From: Pseudofabraea citricarpa
Taxonomy: Eukaryota; Ascomycota; Leotiomycetes; Helotiales; Dermateaceae
DNA: 64,000 nucleotides
Assembly (NCBI GenBank): GCA_029641185.1
Contig: JAPWGK010000019.1
Span: 1,025,921-1,089,920, forward strand
Direction: 5' to 3'
Positions 1 to 10,675 of the stretch are shown here, in pieces. Below the pieces are notes generated by a model that searched no databases, had not been told where the DNA came from, and worked only from the letters and a program-made list of their open reading frames with translations. Both the position numbers and the translations under genes were made by a program. The number at the start of each line of letters is the position of its first letter. The first letter of the stretch is position 1.

Positions 1-1340
1 AACAGCGGCAGAAGGGTTGCAGTTGCAACGGCTTGAAGATGCGACAATGTCCTCATGATAATATCCCAGTGTGGAGTGATAATATCGATACGGTCATCAA
101 CATCACTGGTGAAAGATGACTCCAGAGACTCGACCCCAAAACCATTACCAAGCATAGTCCAGCCAGACCGACGAGTTGAATTAAAGGATGAGGGGAAGGA
201 ATCTTGCTCCGTGTAGGAGCCTGGGCCACGGAAACTAGACCTAGAGACAGGTGCCGACGGTGCCTGCGGGGTAGCAGGAAGATGAACAATCATGCCAACA
301 GCGTACATTGGAGTTCTCTTTTGTTTTGGCTGCGGCTTCTTCTCGCCTGGCGGTGAACTCCCATCGTGTACCTTGGGAAATGGGTATCCGGCCGCATCAT
401 TCACCAGAACACTTTGCGCCGTTGGTGTTTGGGTCTGAGGTTCATCATGATCATCGGCTGGCAGAGGTACTGGAAACATGCGTGTGATTAAGATCTTCTT
501 TCGATCACCACGTGGCGCAGAGCCAGGGCCAGAGAGCCCTGCTGAAGTTGGACCAGAAGCCATGCTGTCCGTCGTGTAGGATTGGGCCAGTTTGCTGCTT
601 CTCATGCTCGCCCTGCCAAAGGAACCATTTGCGTCGTTTTGGTAAGACGACGAAGTTGGGATGTACCTTGATTCGGATGCCAATGGGTGCACCTTGGTTC
701 CTACTCCTTTATAAGCCAGTATGTCCGATTGTCCCCATATACAGTTTGAGAACATTTGAATCTCTTCCTTGTATTCCCTTAGAGCACGTTGAGCCTCGGT
801 TTCGGTATAGCTCAGGGTTTTTTGGTGGGTGGGTCTGCGATCGAATGCCCCAAAGGTTCGTGGTGCTGTTGGTTCTTGCTGTATGACCACCGGTCTCGAG
901 TTCTGCCCGATGCTCGCCTTCCTTGGTGAACTGATGGACCGGCGAGTTTCTGATCGAGGTTGGAATGCAGAGCCGTTGCTCTGCGGAGGGCGCTCAAGAA
1001 TTGGGGAAGCTGGAGGTGGTGCGTGGCTGTCGTACAGCAGATACGCGTTGACGGAGGTGGGGGTGGCCTCTTGCATTATTATTATTCGAACATCCCGCAT
1101 GTCGAGATCAATGTCCCCATTGTAGTCAAACGCGGTCGTTGTTGAAGCGGCCAGAACAGTGCTCGACGACAGGGGATCGGCAAAATCATTGTTGTATAGA
1201 GCTTCTGGATTGGGGAAAAGCAAGTCGTAGGTAAAACGATCCTCGACTCCAGACTCGAGGTTTTGGGGCGTTGTCGGACGTGCCGTGGCAGCGGTGCCGT
1301 TCGCAGGCAAGCCCGAGAACAGTTTCCCCAGCAAAGACAT
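1..1340 (-). CDS. LST4: Folliculin-interacting protein (FNIP/Lst4 family), N-terminal part, cut by window edge
   Basis: A single open frame of 446 codons runs leftward from the ATG at 1340 to the window edge without a stop. It opens MSLLGKLFSGLP, and about residues 26-110 carry the FNIP_N-like blocks (DLLFPNPEALYNN, FDYNGDIDLDMRDVRIII). Further blocks follow: REYKEEIQMFSNCIWG, DRKKILITRMFPVPLP, RTPMYAVGMIVHLP (ATG of the last at 308) and SDVDDRIDIITPHWDIIMRTLSHLQ. Family knowledge: FNIP/Lst4 pairs with folliculin/Lst7 and regulates TORC1 and permease trafficking in response to amino acids at the vacuole or lysosome. The linkers are Ser/Pro-rich and probably disordered. No intron is needed in the visible part. 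The C-terminal DENN-type part lies outside the window. The family call rests on remembered motif similarity; the frame itself is unambiguous. Confidence 0.78.
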   Translation of the reverse strand, partial: MSLLGKLFSGLPANGTAATARPTTPQNLESGVEDRFTYDLLFPNPEALYNNDFADPLSSSTVLAASTTTAFDYNGDIDLDMRDVRIIIMQEATPTSVNAYLLYDSHAPPPASPILERPPQSNGSAFQPRSETRRSISSPRKASIGQNSRPVVIQQEPTAPRTFGAFDRRPTHQKTLSYTETEAQRALREYKEEIQMFSNCIWGQSDILAYKGVGTKVHPLASESRYIPTSSSYQNDANGSFGRASMRSSKLAQSYTTDSMASGPTSAGLSGPGSAPRGDRKKILITRMFPVPLPADDHDEPQTQTPTAQSVLVNDAAGYPFPKVHDGSSPPGEKKPQPKQKRTPMYAVGMIVHLPATPQAPSAPVSRSSFRGPGSYTEQDSFPSSFNSTRRSGWTMLGNGFGVESLESSFTSDVDDRIDIITPHWDIIMRTLSHLQAVATATLLPL

Positions 1341-1400
1341 CTCTCTCTCTCTCTCTCGCTCTGTGTGTGTGTGTGTGTGTCTGTGTCTGTGTGTGTCTCT
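1341..1400. repeat. (CT)n/(GT)n compound microsatellite touching the start codon
   Basis: A pure CT tract followed by a GT tract with a few interruptions. It lies directly 5' of the minus-strand ATG at 1340, so in mRNA sense it reads (AC)n then (AG)n and immediately precedes the start codon in the probable 5' UTR. Confidence 0.9.
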
Positions 1401-1869
1401 CAGTTGATTGATACAAGAGGTCGGTTGGTCTATAAATTGGCGCGCCGTATCTGCCGCAGAGGGTAGCCCATTGTCGCGAGGAGGAAGAACAGAGCCCAGG
1501 TAATGTCGGATGTGTAATGGGTAAAGGTGCTCGCTCAGTGTCAGGTACGAGGAGGGAAGGGAAGGGTATAGAAGAGTGGTGAAGAAGAGGAGGAGGAGGA
1601 GGATGATGGTGAGTCCAGAGTCTGTCGAGAGTCTAGAGTCTAGATGCAGCAAGAGGCGTTATGGGAAGAGGGGAGAGTGGATGTTTCGATTAGGTACTGC
1701 GTCGCAGCATGAGGAAGCCGGTGTAGACAGGATGGTGGCCGAGGACTGACGATGTGGAGTTGGATTATGTAGAAAGATGGATTCGGGAGAGTTCAAGGCT
1801 GTAGGCGGCGGGCAGGGCAGTTTTGATTCGCGAGCTGGAATTAGCGGTGTGGACAGAACGGGGGGGCCA

Positions 1870-2230
1870 CCACCAGGACATGCCTGACATGCTGGACATG
1901 CTGGACATACCGTACTGGACATACTGGACTTACTGGACTTACAGCGTGCAGCCAGCCTACTTACAGGACAGGACTGTACTTTTACTACTTACACTACTGT
2001 ACCTACTGTACCTACTGTACTGTACTTACCGACGGAGGACCCATCCACCATCCACCATCATCCACATCCACCATCAACCATCAACCATCCAACATCCACC
2101 ATCCATCCACACATCCTTACCCAACCATCATCCTTACCCCCCCCCATCACACTTACTTGATTGTTGCAGTACTGTACCATACATTACATTACATTACAGT
2201 ACTCTACAATACCGTACTGTACTTTCCTCG
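1870..2230. repeat. Degenerate tandem TGGACATAC / TACTGTAC / CCATC repeats
   Basis: Three simple-sequence fields follow one another. TGGACATGC/TGGACTTAC 9-mers occupy about 1885-1945. TACTGTACC units occupy about 1990-2030 and recur with ACATTAC units at about 2165-2225. CCATCCACCATCA-type units lie between them (about 2040-2120). GTAC palindromes recur throughout. Confidence 0.75.
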
Positions 2231-2510
2231 ATGCAGCATCACTACAGTACTCACTACGCCTCATCCCCATTACCCATTATTGCTCATCCACAGCATTGCA
2301 CCACATCCATCCACCCACACCCACACACACACCCACACACGCCATCGCGAAGAAAACAAAATAAAAATAAAAAGCTAACGCAAAACCTAGGATCCTCTCA
2401 CCTCTTTCCCCGGTCGCTCACCCCTCGCCCCCCGTCACAGAATCACGGACGTCAAACCACAGATAGTAACATGTCCAACAGCGACCATCAGACAGCTTCC
2501 TTCCTGTACA

Positions 2511-2540
2511 TCATTCATTCATTCATTCATTCATTCATTC
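2511..2540. repeat. (ATTC)n tetranucleotide microsatellite
   Basis: Seven consecutive TCAT/ATTC units without interruption, in non-coding DNA. Confidence 0.9.
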
Positions 2541-5500
2541 TTCACTCAGCCAGCCCAATCAATGCTGAGCCAAGTCTGGTCGTCCTCATCGTTGCCGCTT
2601 TCATCTATTTTGTGGGTGCATTCCCAGCTCTCAACGGCTATACCGGAACCATCTCGCCGCTCCAGGCACAATCAATACTCGTCGTGCGACCACCGCATCT
2701 CTGCCAGGTGCTTGCTTGCTCGGCGGAAAGTAAGGGGCTGAATAATATGATTAGGGAGATTTACAGTTGGCAATGTTCTCAAGCCCTAGAGGCAAGCCAC
2801 TATGGCTTTGTGCATGGGCATTGCCGGTGACGTTGGCGCTGCGAAGCTGTGAGCTGACAGGCCGAGCGGGAAGACAACGGCCGTGTAATCGTCAATCGTC
2901 CATCGTCCATCGTCTTCTGCTTCTGCTGCGGCTTCATTCGTCCTGGCGTGCAGAGAATTTGTCTGACATTGATTTCGTTCACCCATGTCCGTCGTCCTGC
3001 TCTTCCCCATCCATAACACGCGCACGCATTCTCTCGTCGCGGCCGCTCCCTCGAAAACAGCCTTTCAATTACGCGACGGGAGGACATGGGGAAACTCGTG
3101 GAGGGGCAGCAGCCACTTGACTTTATTCGGCGCTTTTTTCCCTCGTGGCGGTCCAGGGGTTCACTTCAATCTCTCACGTCGTCGGGCCTCAGAGCCATAC
3201 TCTCGTCGGACTCGTCCATACCGTCACCCAACCTCACATCCATAAGAAAAGAAGATATGACCTCATTTGGGATCGCCTGTTGAGCGCGCATACAACCAAA
3301 CGCATGTACGTATCTAATTCTGACCCTGACCCTAACCACTCGCGCGCACTGATTGCCAGCGAGGCGACCGCTCCAACACGGCTACAACAAACATGATACA
3401 TCACAATCGAGAGGACCAGAGATCTCTGAGTCACTCATAGGCGCAGGGCAGAGCAGCAAACAGATCCGGTTTGATACAGTAGATGATCATGAGATAGCCA
3501 TGTTGGTAGACCATGACCCTTCCCCCGGGAACAACCATGGCTCATAACGCGGTTGGCTGTATCGGCCAGGGCAAGGATGCGTGCCACTTGAAATCCCACG
3601 TCAATGGTTCGAGGTTCTTCCTCGTATCTCAGTAGCGCGGCTGTGTAGACGTGGGAACCTGCTGCTTGCGGTGCTGGCCGTCTGTTTGTCCGAGCGAGCG
3701 ATAAGCCTGAAGGAGGGTGCGGAAGTGCTCAAAGTACCGGCAGGAAGGTAAAGATAGGCGGCGTGGAGCAGCAAGCGAAGGTGGAGGAGGACCGTCAGTG
3801 CTGGCGACCTGCTATTTTGAGTGTCGGATTTTCGTGCTGACAGCCTCACTTCCTATCACAATCATTCACCCGGCCCCTGAACTGTCATCCTAAAGCTCGA
3901 AGTAGTACATGAGGTGAGCACATGGGCAGAGAGGGACGGCACGAGGCGCGCGCAGCCATCTAGAAGAAACCGAGGACGACACAGCAGCCTGTGATATAGG
4001 ATGACAGGACGGGGATTAAGCATCAATCGCAGAACTCACCAAGGACCAACGGCGCATCCCGTCAGATAGCTTGACTGTGTGTGTGCGACACCAGGTTCTT
4101 GTGCCGTTGGCAATAATCACAAGCTGATTACTTGACTATGGCTCTCCTAGGGAAAAGGAGGAAGGTGATACGTTGAAGAACCATCCTCAGGTCGACTTCC
4201 ATTCGACGACCTCGCCCATGTGCACATGCGATACCTGCCTGCCCTCGTGAAGAAGGATTACTGAGAGTCACCATGACCGCCGGGCGAGCTTTGGTTCTAC
4301 GGAGTATGTGTTGTTCAAAAGTAATCATATGATGCTCTCGCAGACCCTCGTCAGCAACCGCGATCGACCCAAGATGCTTTTCCTCTTCAGAACTCCGGTC
4401 GTTGCTCCTCCGTTGGCAACCATCAAAGACGGGATGATTTTCTTCTGAGCGGTTGGTGGTGTTGGAAATCGCCTCGTGCTTCGTCTTGTGGCTCGTCATA
4501 CAAGCCACTGATGGTGCTCCAAGAGAGACAACAAGCAAAGTGAAACATTTCGCAGTAGTGACAACACCTTAGACCTCGGCCGAGATACACTCTTATCGAG
4601 GGAACTCGGTCGAAAGTCGAGAATAAGCATACTCTTGGTCGCCAACAGAATGCGACACGCCAGGAAGAAGGAAAACTCGGTGAGATATGTTGAGGTGTTG
4701 TTCTGATGACAACATCCACAACACCCTCGTCGACTCTGTGCTCTTCTCCCACACCTTTCCTGTCATCTCCTGTCATCTTGGTGCTCCCAACGGCGTTGAC
4801 TTCAACAAAGAGCTGAACTCCGCCGACGAAACGAACATGGCATGGCTTGTGCACGACTGCACTACGCGATTAGGCAAGAGGCTACGATGAGGCTACAAGG
4901 TCGAAGGTCTCACTCTCTTACTTACAGTACCTCCCACGACAAACCCCCCACGCGCTACCATCCCTGTATTGTTAAGGGGAACCAGGTCCAAGGTGCTGGG
5001 TCGTATGGCTCAGAATTTCGTATCTGTGTCGATGGCATCCACATGATCTCTTATCATCAAGCGCACTTCTTTTTAGGAGCGACCTAATCTGGAAGTTATC
5101 TCGTCCCTGGCGGTTTCGAGGATGATGCTCACGATGGTGATGATAATGCTGACAGCAGCAACCGCAACCGAGGAACACCCCCGTTCACCCTTCCCCAAAA
5201 AAGCTAAGGTGAAATATCGGCTTTCGTTCGGATCCGTTTCTTAAGTCTTGACTATCATTTTGCAGCGACGACATTCCCATGCCGTACATACCCAACCAAC
5301 AAAGGTTATCCCTACTGTCTGTGTACCGCCGTCGCAACAAATCCCTCCCGCGACCCAACCGGAATCCCTCCTGGTAATCGTTTTGCAAGCCGCGCAAATT
5401 CTAAACGGTGAGAAGTCCAAGCGGCATGTTATTCCATCCTTATCTTCCCCCTACCAAGCCGCGGAATGACGGGTTATTATTATTAGCGGCATAGCACTAC

Positions 5501-8040
5501 ACCAAAGCGTATCCGTCATAACGGTAAGCCGTGGTCTCGGATCCTCCAAGGAAGGAGAAGGCACGGCGGAAGAAGGAGAAGAAGGGTCAAAGCTTCTGAT
5601 TGCCGTTACAGATCAGGCTTTACTGTACAGTAGAAAACCGGTGTTCCTTTTCAGCCTTCAAGCTTTGCAGAATTGAGAACAGCCAGGCATTTACCGTTGG
5701 CGGTGAACTCACCGTTTCCTCTCTATGACTTCGCACAGGGTATGGTGAGGTTAATATGAGGTATTATTAGGCGGCTATGTCAATAAGTGACGGGGAAAGA
5801 AGAAATGGATGATGGATGATGGATCTTTCGGAGATGTGACAGACTGAGTAAGGGTCGAGTATTGTGATGTGATGCATCTACCTACCGGGTCCGTTCCTCA
5901 GTGAAGTCAATCAAAGTTTCTTGACTTCGGGGCATTCGAGCTAAGAGTCGGCGGTACTGTGGTGGATTGCGCGGTGAACTCTAAGTGGGTTTTTGGTCGA
6001 ATGACCTTGAATTCTTTGGTCAGCCAGCCAGCCCAGGTCTAATCTCTTTGCCTTTTGCCTTTTATGCGAACAAACCTTCGCAGTACGCGGAGAAAAGGTT
6101 TGTTTCGAAGGTGTTAAAATGTTGGAATGACGTTACCCTGGGGTTTTTGGTTTTTATCTAAGATAGATGGAAGTTTAAGTATACGAGGTTTGGGGAGTTC
6201 GGTTTACTTTCTTTGCACGTTATTCTTTCTTGAGCTCTACCGCATCACACCCCCTCTTTTTCCCTCGCCCTATTTTCATTCTTATTTATCTAGGAATACT
6301 TCTATAGGTCCCCGTGGTGTCTAATCTAAGTAAGTAGCATCAGTGGATAGACTACTAAAATCAAGTGCTCTCTAGGATGATGGTTGGGCAGCGATTATTT
6401 ATTGTTTGAGGAGAATCATAATATGAAGTGAAGCTAGAAAGAAGTAGGAAATAAATCTAGTGTTTCTTCTCGTATATTATATTCTCTAGGCTGGGTACTA
6501 GTGGTGTTTAGGTACCTGAAAATAACCACGCATGTCGGGATTATATATCAAGCATCTGATAAACATAAACATACACTTTAACCAGAAAAGAGAGCCCCAG
6601 CGGAATAAAGAACGAGGGGTGCCCGATAATATGTCTAGAAAATAAAAACATCCACGCATTTGGATTTTAGATTCTCAACCCTAGACGTATAGTAAGGAAA
6701 TTCGTGATCAAGATTATATTTATCGCTTGGTAAGCGAAGGGAAATCATAGGCCGAAAGAAGCAAGAAAATTATAGGCGTGCCTTAAGGATACGGGCAAAT
6801 TAACAAAGGATCTTTTTGATTCATACCGTGGATTGTGTTTAATTATAGTTGATTGCTAATTGCTTACTGGTTTTTTTAAATTTCTCCTTTGGAGTTTATT
6901 TGCCTTGGTAGGGTTTTCTTTTAGCGATAAGCTAAGCGAGCGAGGGAGTGATATGAAATACAAAGTATGAGTTTTGGATAGGGAGAGAGGAATTAAGAAG
7001 GGGAGAAAGAAGGTGTCAAATAACAGGGCTTATATTATATTATTCGAAGGCCCTAATAATATATACTATAATACTACTAAGGGGCAGGACAGCTAGCTAG
7101 CCAAGCCTCGTTATATGAATCTAGGAATCGAAGGTTATACAAGTCCGCGAATACTATAGCCACAGGTAATAGCCTAAGGGACAGAGTTATAATACTACGA
7201 AGAAGAAGTACCTTCTAATATCTTCCCTCGTTTTTCTTTCAAATACAAAGGAAGGAGAGCGAGAGAGAACGGGGAAAGAAAGAAAGAAAGCAAATAAAGG
7301 GGCTTGAGGGGCTCGCGGGTGTGCTAAGAAGCTCAAAAGGCAAGAGAGGGGGGAGGGGGGGCGAAAATAAAATAAGTTTTTTTTTTTTTTTTTTTTTTCG
7401 AGACGAGATATAAAGAGAGAGAGATTATATTATAGGGAATTATATTTTAATATTCTTTTATATTATGTTATACAAGTATAAGGTTATAAAACCGCCTCCC
7501 CTCAAGAACTTATAAATGATTATACTAAGTTTTATAAATATTAGGTATATATTAACCAAAAGCGTGTTTATTTAATTATTCGAGAAAGTGAACGTCACCT
7601 TTCTGCTTGGTCTAGATAAAATATAAACTATAAGGCTATAATATCCTTGGCCCCAACACTACCCTTTCATTCCACCGCCCCTATTTTTTCTTTTCTTTTT
7701 CAAAAAAGCAAGCTCCTCTGTAGCAGAGGAAGACGACAAGCATCCAGAGAAATCCTCTTCTTTTTCTTTTGGCTATTTCAGGGGCCTAGGAAGCTAGGTA
7801 AGAGTTTTGTATCAGCGTGTATATGCAGTAGCACATATATCGATTACTACCAAGACGCAGAAGATACACAAAATAAAAATATTATGAATTATAGTAACTA
7901 TGTCCAAGAGTACATAAAAACAGAGTATCCCAGAACCAAGAACCCAACACCTATAGATCACCGGGCTTCAAATATCCACATATAAAACCAGAACAAGCAA
8001 ACGCCCCAAACATCCTTTAATGTATACATACTACCAAGTC
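5501..8040. other. Gene-free A+T-richer stretch next to the carboxylesterase
   Basis: Composition becomes clearly A+T-richer from about 6.3 to 7.65 kb, with TA-rich words such as TTATATTATATTATT, a purine-rich segment (about 7195-7370) and a T22 run at 7377-7398. No open frame gives a recognisable protein. It may be an old RIP-affected relic or simply intergenic DNA; I cannot tell which. The right end includes the 3' flank of the esterase gene. Confidence 0.55.
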
Positions 8041-9793
8041 TCAAACACGCAGACTCGCTTGGTTCTCAAGCAAAAAAGCAAAACTCTCATTTCTGAAGTC
8101 ATCCACCATGAGGTCCGCCGCACCCGCCGCGTTGAAGTTGAGCATCTGCTTCCCATTCATCCAGAGCGGCCAGTCGACCGAACCCAGAACTTGCTCGTTC
8201 CCCGTATTAGGATCCAGGTCATGGAAGAAGGAGATGAGGTACTTTTGGGCCGTGGCGCTGGCGGGGGTGCGTACGGATCCGTAGAGCTGCATGATATCAG
8301 AAGCATGAAAGGTCCCGAGGATCGGCGTCCCAGAGCCGTACGAGTTGAGGTAGGAGAAGGTCGGCGTTATTGGAGACACGTCGTTCATCGCCTGGAGAAA
8401 GATGCGCCGCGTGAGGGTGAAGGTCATATCGCCAACCAAAGCGGCCAGTCGCTTGAATTGTGGATACAGCTGGTTGCTGTCGGCGCTTCCAAAGGGCGAG
8501 CCAGATGCAGGGTCCTCGGGGTAGCTCGCTACAAGCTGCTGAATCTGTTCGCGCGAGGCGTCGGTGAAGAAGATGCTCGAGAGGTATTCCTCTAGCTCGC
8601 CTGTCGTCGTGAGGTTTTTCTGGAACAAGGCGAATACAGTGCCTTCATCTTCCTGATCCCCAACTATCACCGGGATCTTGCTGAACTTACCTTCAGCCGC
8701 TAGAACCTCGGGCGATGCGGTAAGGGTCCTCCCGTCTGGTCGCGGTAAGTAAGAGAGCGCCACGCTGTTGAAGCCAAAGATGGCCGGCACTGAGTTCGTA
8801 GCGGTGAGAAGCTTTGCATAAGGGACTCCACGTAGGCAGGCTAGCGGATCACCTGAGCCACTGCATCCTGCCTTTGCCACCACTGCGTCAAATACGGCTT
8901 GTCCTTTTGCACAATCCACAGCATTTGCGGGCGCGATGGAGCCGCTATTCATGACTGCTGCACGGAATAATGGCCGGTCCTTGTACAGATATTCGCCGTC
9001 GAATAATGCCATCTGGTCGAAGACGGAAATCGCGCCTGCAGACTCGCCCCAGAGAGTCACTCTCGATGGATCGCCGCCAAACGAGGCGATGTTGTCTGCT
9101 ACCCACTGCTGCTGTCAGGGATAATGCTTCATATTCTGGGGTTTCTTGTGGGGGTGCACGCACCTGAAGCCCGAGGCGTTGATCGAGCAGTCCAAGATTG
9201 GATGACCCGTCAGCGAGGATCTCTCTGCCTGCTAAAAAGCCAAAACCACCCACTCGATAGTTGACGGCAACGTAGAGTATATCCTTGCCATTATCTATAG
9301 CCGTGGTTATGAGTTCGGTAGCATCATATGATTGTGTGGATCCAAATTCGAATCCACCTCCGTATATCCAAAACACAACTGGAAGTTTCGAGTCGGCTGT
9401 TGCGCTTGAAGGTCGTTGGATATTAAGATTCAGACAATCTTCACCCGAGTCAGTGATCTGTTGAAGGAGTGGGCTGCTTGCCAGGTCTGAAAGGCTGTCA
9501 CTGATGATATCGCCTGTTCCTGCTTGAGAAAAGAATTGCGGACACGCCCTTGGTGTACTGGTTGCTTTCAGGACTCCTAAACTAGCATTGAGTGGTTGCG
9601 GAGGCTTCAGCCTAAGGTCACCTATCGGTGGTTGAGCATAAGGGATTCCTTTGAAGGTGTCTACACTGCCTTGAGTTGAGCCAACTATCGTGCTTCCGTC
9701 AGCAAGCAGCACAGTTGGACCATCACGTCGTGCAAGAGGACCAGCAGACACAAGTGAGAGGATACAGAGAGAGATGAGCTGTGCTAAGTGCAT
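8041..9793 (-). CDS. Secreted type-B carboxylesterase/lipase (alpha/beta hydrolase)
   Basis: Two exons: 9793-9164 and 9105-8041, with a 58-nt GT-AG intron (9163-9106) in phase 0, giving 564 aa. Residues 1-17 form a signal peptide ([17 protein letters not shown]) followed by a Kex2-like RR. Family landmarks in order: [30 protein letters not shown], the oxyanion-hole segment [20 protein letters not shown], the nucleophile elbow GESAG (Ser232), [10 protein letters not shown] (Glu364) and GTFHASD (His477). All three catalytic residues of the family are present, so the enzyme should be active. The substrate cannot be read from sequence; fungal members hydrolyse carboxylic esters including lipids and secondary metabolites. 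The gene stands alone beside a long gene-free stretch. Confidence 0.92.
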
Positions 9794-10675
9794 TGTTGAT
9801 CATGATACTTGGTTCGCAAGATAAAGATAGTAACGAGTGACAGAATGATGGCCAGCCTCAGACTGCTGAGAGGGTTGACCAGAGCAGTTCATCGCCATTC
9901 TTAAGAATACCGATTGCATTAAATCCAGCCCCTATGGGGTTCGCCGAGGTAAGTGATGCCTTCGTGCAAACTGCACAGCCTTGCTAACACCAAGAACAGG
10001 AGGCTTGTGAGAGCAGCATTTTACTGCAGGCTGCAACCTGAATCGTCCCATCTGTGCCACGTCTATCACGGCATAAAGACCACCACTACAGAGAATCGAT
10101 GTCCGCTACCTCAGACTTCTAGTATTCATGTCTTGTGCAGTACGAAGACGTCACTAACGTACCGGGATATGAGCTCAAAGATCAGATTCAATCTGAAGTC
10201 TCTGGCAACTTCTTGCGAAGAGAAACAGCACGGGAGTGTCTCAATCGATCCAACCAAGGATTCGATGCGATGTAGCGATCTTATTCGGCTTCAAGTCTTT
10301 GGCTTCGTAACAATCGAGGCTGCCGATTCAAAGTTGTTGCGAGGGGAGCCAGGATCATCCCCAGCTTAAGGATGCCCACGTGACTCGTCTGGAATGTGGT
10401 TGGATATAGGTAAATTTACCTACCTACCTAGGTATGTTGTTTTTGGAGAATGGGATTTCGACTAGGTTGAGGATGAATATCCCAGAGCCATGCTATGTTG
10501 GTACACTAGCTATGAATGCACAGTGACACTACTAGCCTATGAATGGACTCGGTATTGAAGCTTCAGTTTTACACCATTCATCTGAACGATGTTAGCAAAC
10601 ATGCCATATGGATATTTTCTCATTATGCCAATTTGCTCCCTCCCAACGCTAAATTCAGAAATACCACAATACAAT
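9794..10675. other. Intergenic region between the esterase and PRP22
   Basis: Holds the esterase promoter on the left and the PRP22 3' flank on the right. A run of TACCTA units ending in CCTAGGTA lies at about 10404-10435. I see no supportable gene; an open frame at 9953-10369 lacks domains and protein-like composition. Confidence 0.6.

Larger units (their letters stand above)
1401..5500. other. Gene-free stretch, normal base composition, low-complexity tracts
   Basis: I find no gene I can support here. The left part probably holds the promoter and 5' UTR of the FNIP/Lst4 gene. It contains AGG-rich DNA near 1585-1605, degenerate TGGAC/GTAC-type repeats (about 1870-2230), CA-rich DNA (about 2300-2345) and an (ATTC)n microsatellite at 2511-2540. 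Open frames up to 335 codons exist, but their translations are repeat-derived or lack any recognisable domain. Confidence 0.6.

Noticed and set aside
1823..2830. 335-codon plus-strand open frame
   Set aside because: It runs through three tandem-repeat fields; the translation is repeat-derived (WTYWTYWTY, HPHPHTHPHT types) with no domain.
3318..3340. Telomere-like CCCTGACCCTAACC
   Set aside because: Only one true CCCTAA unit; single occurrence in gene-flanking DNA.
4128..4854. Overlapping minus-strand open frames of 136 and 143 codons
   Set aside because: No recognisable motif, no plausible splice partners, and composition not protein-like.
9953..10369. 138-codon plus-strand frame upstream of the esterase
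   Set aside because: No domain and no conservation-like features; lies in the probable esterase promoter.
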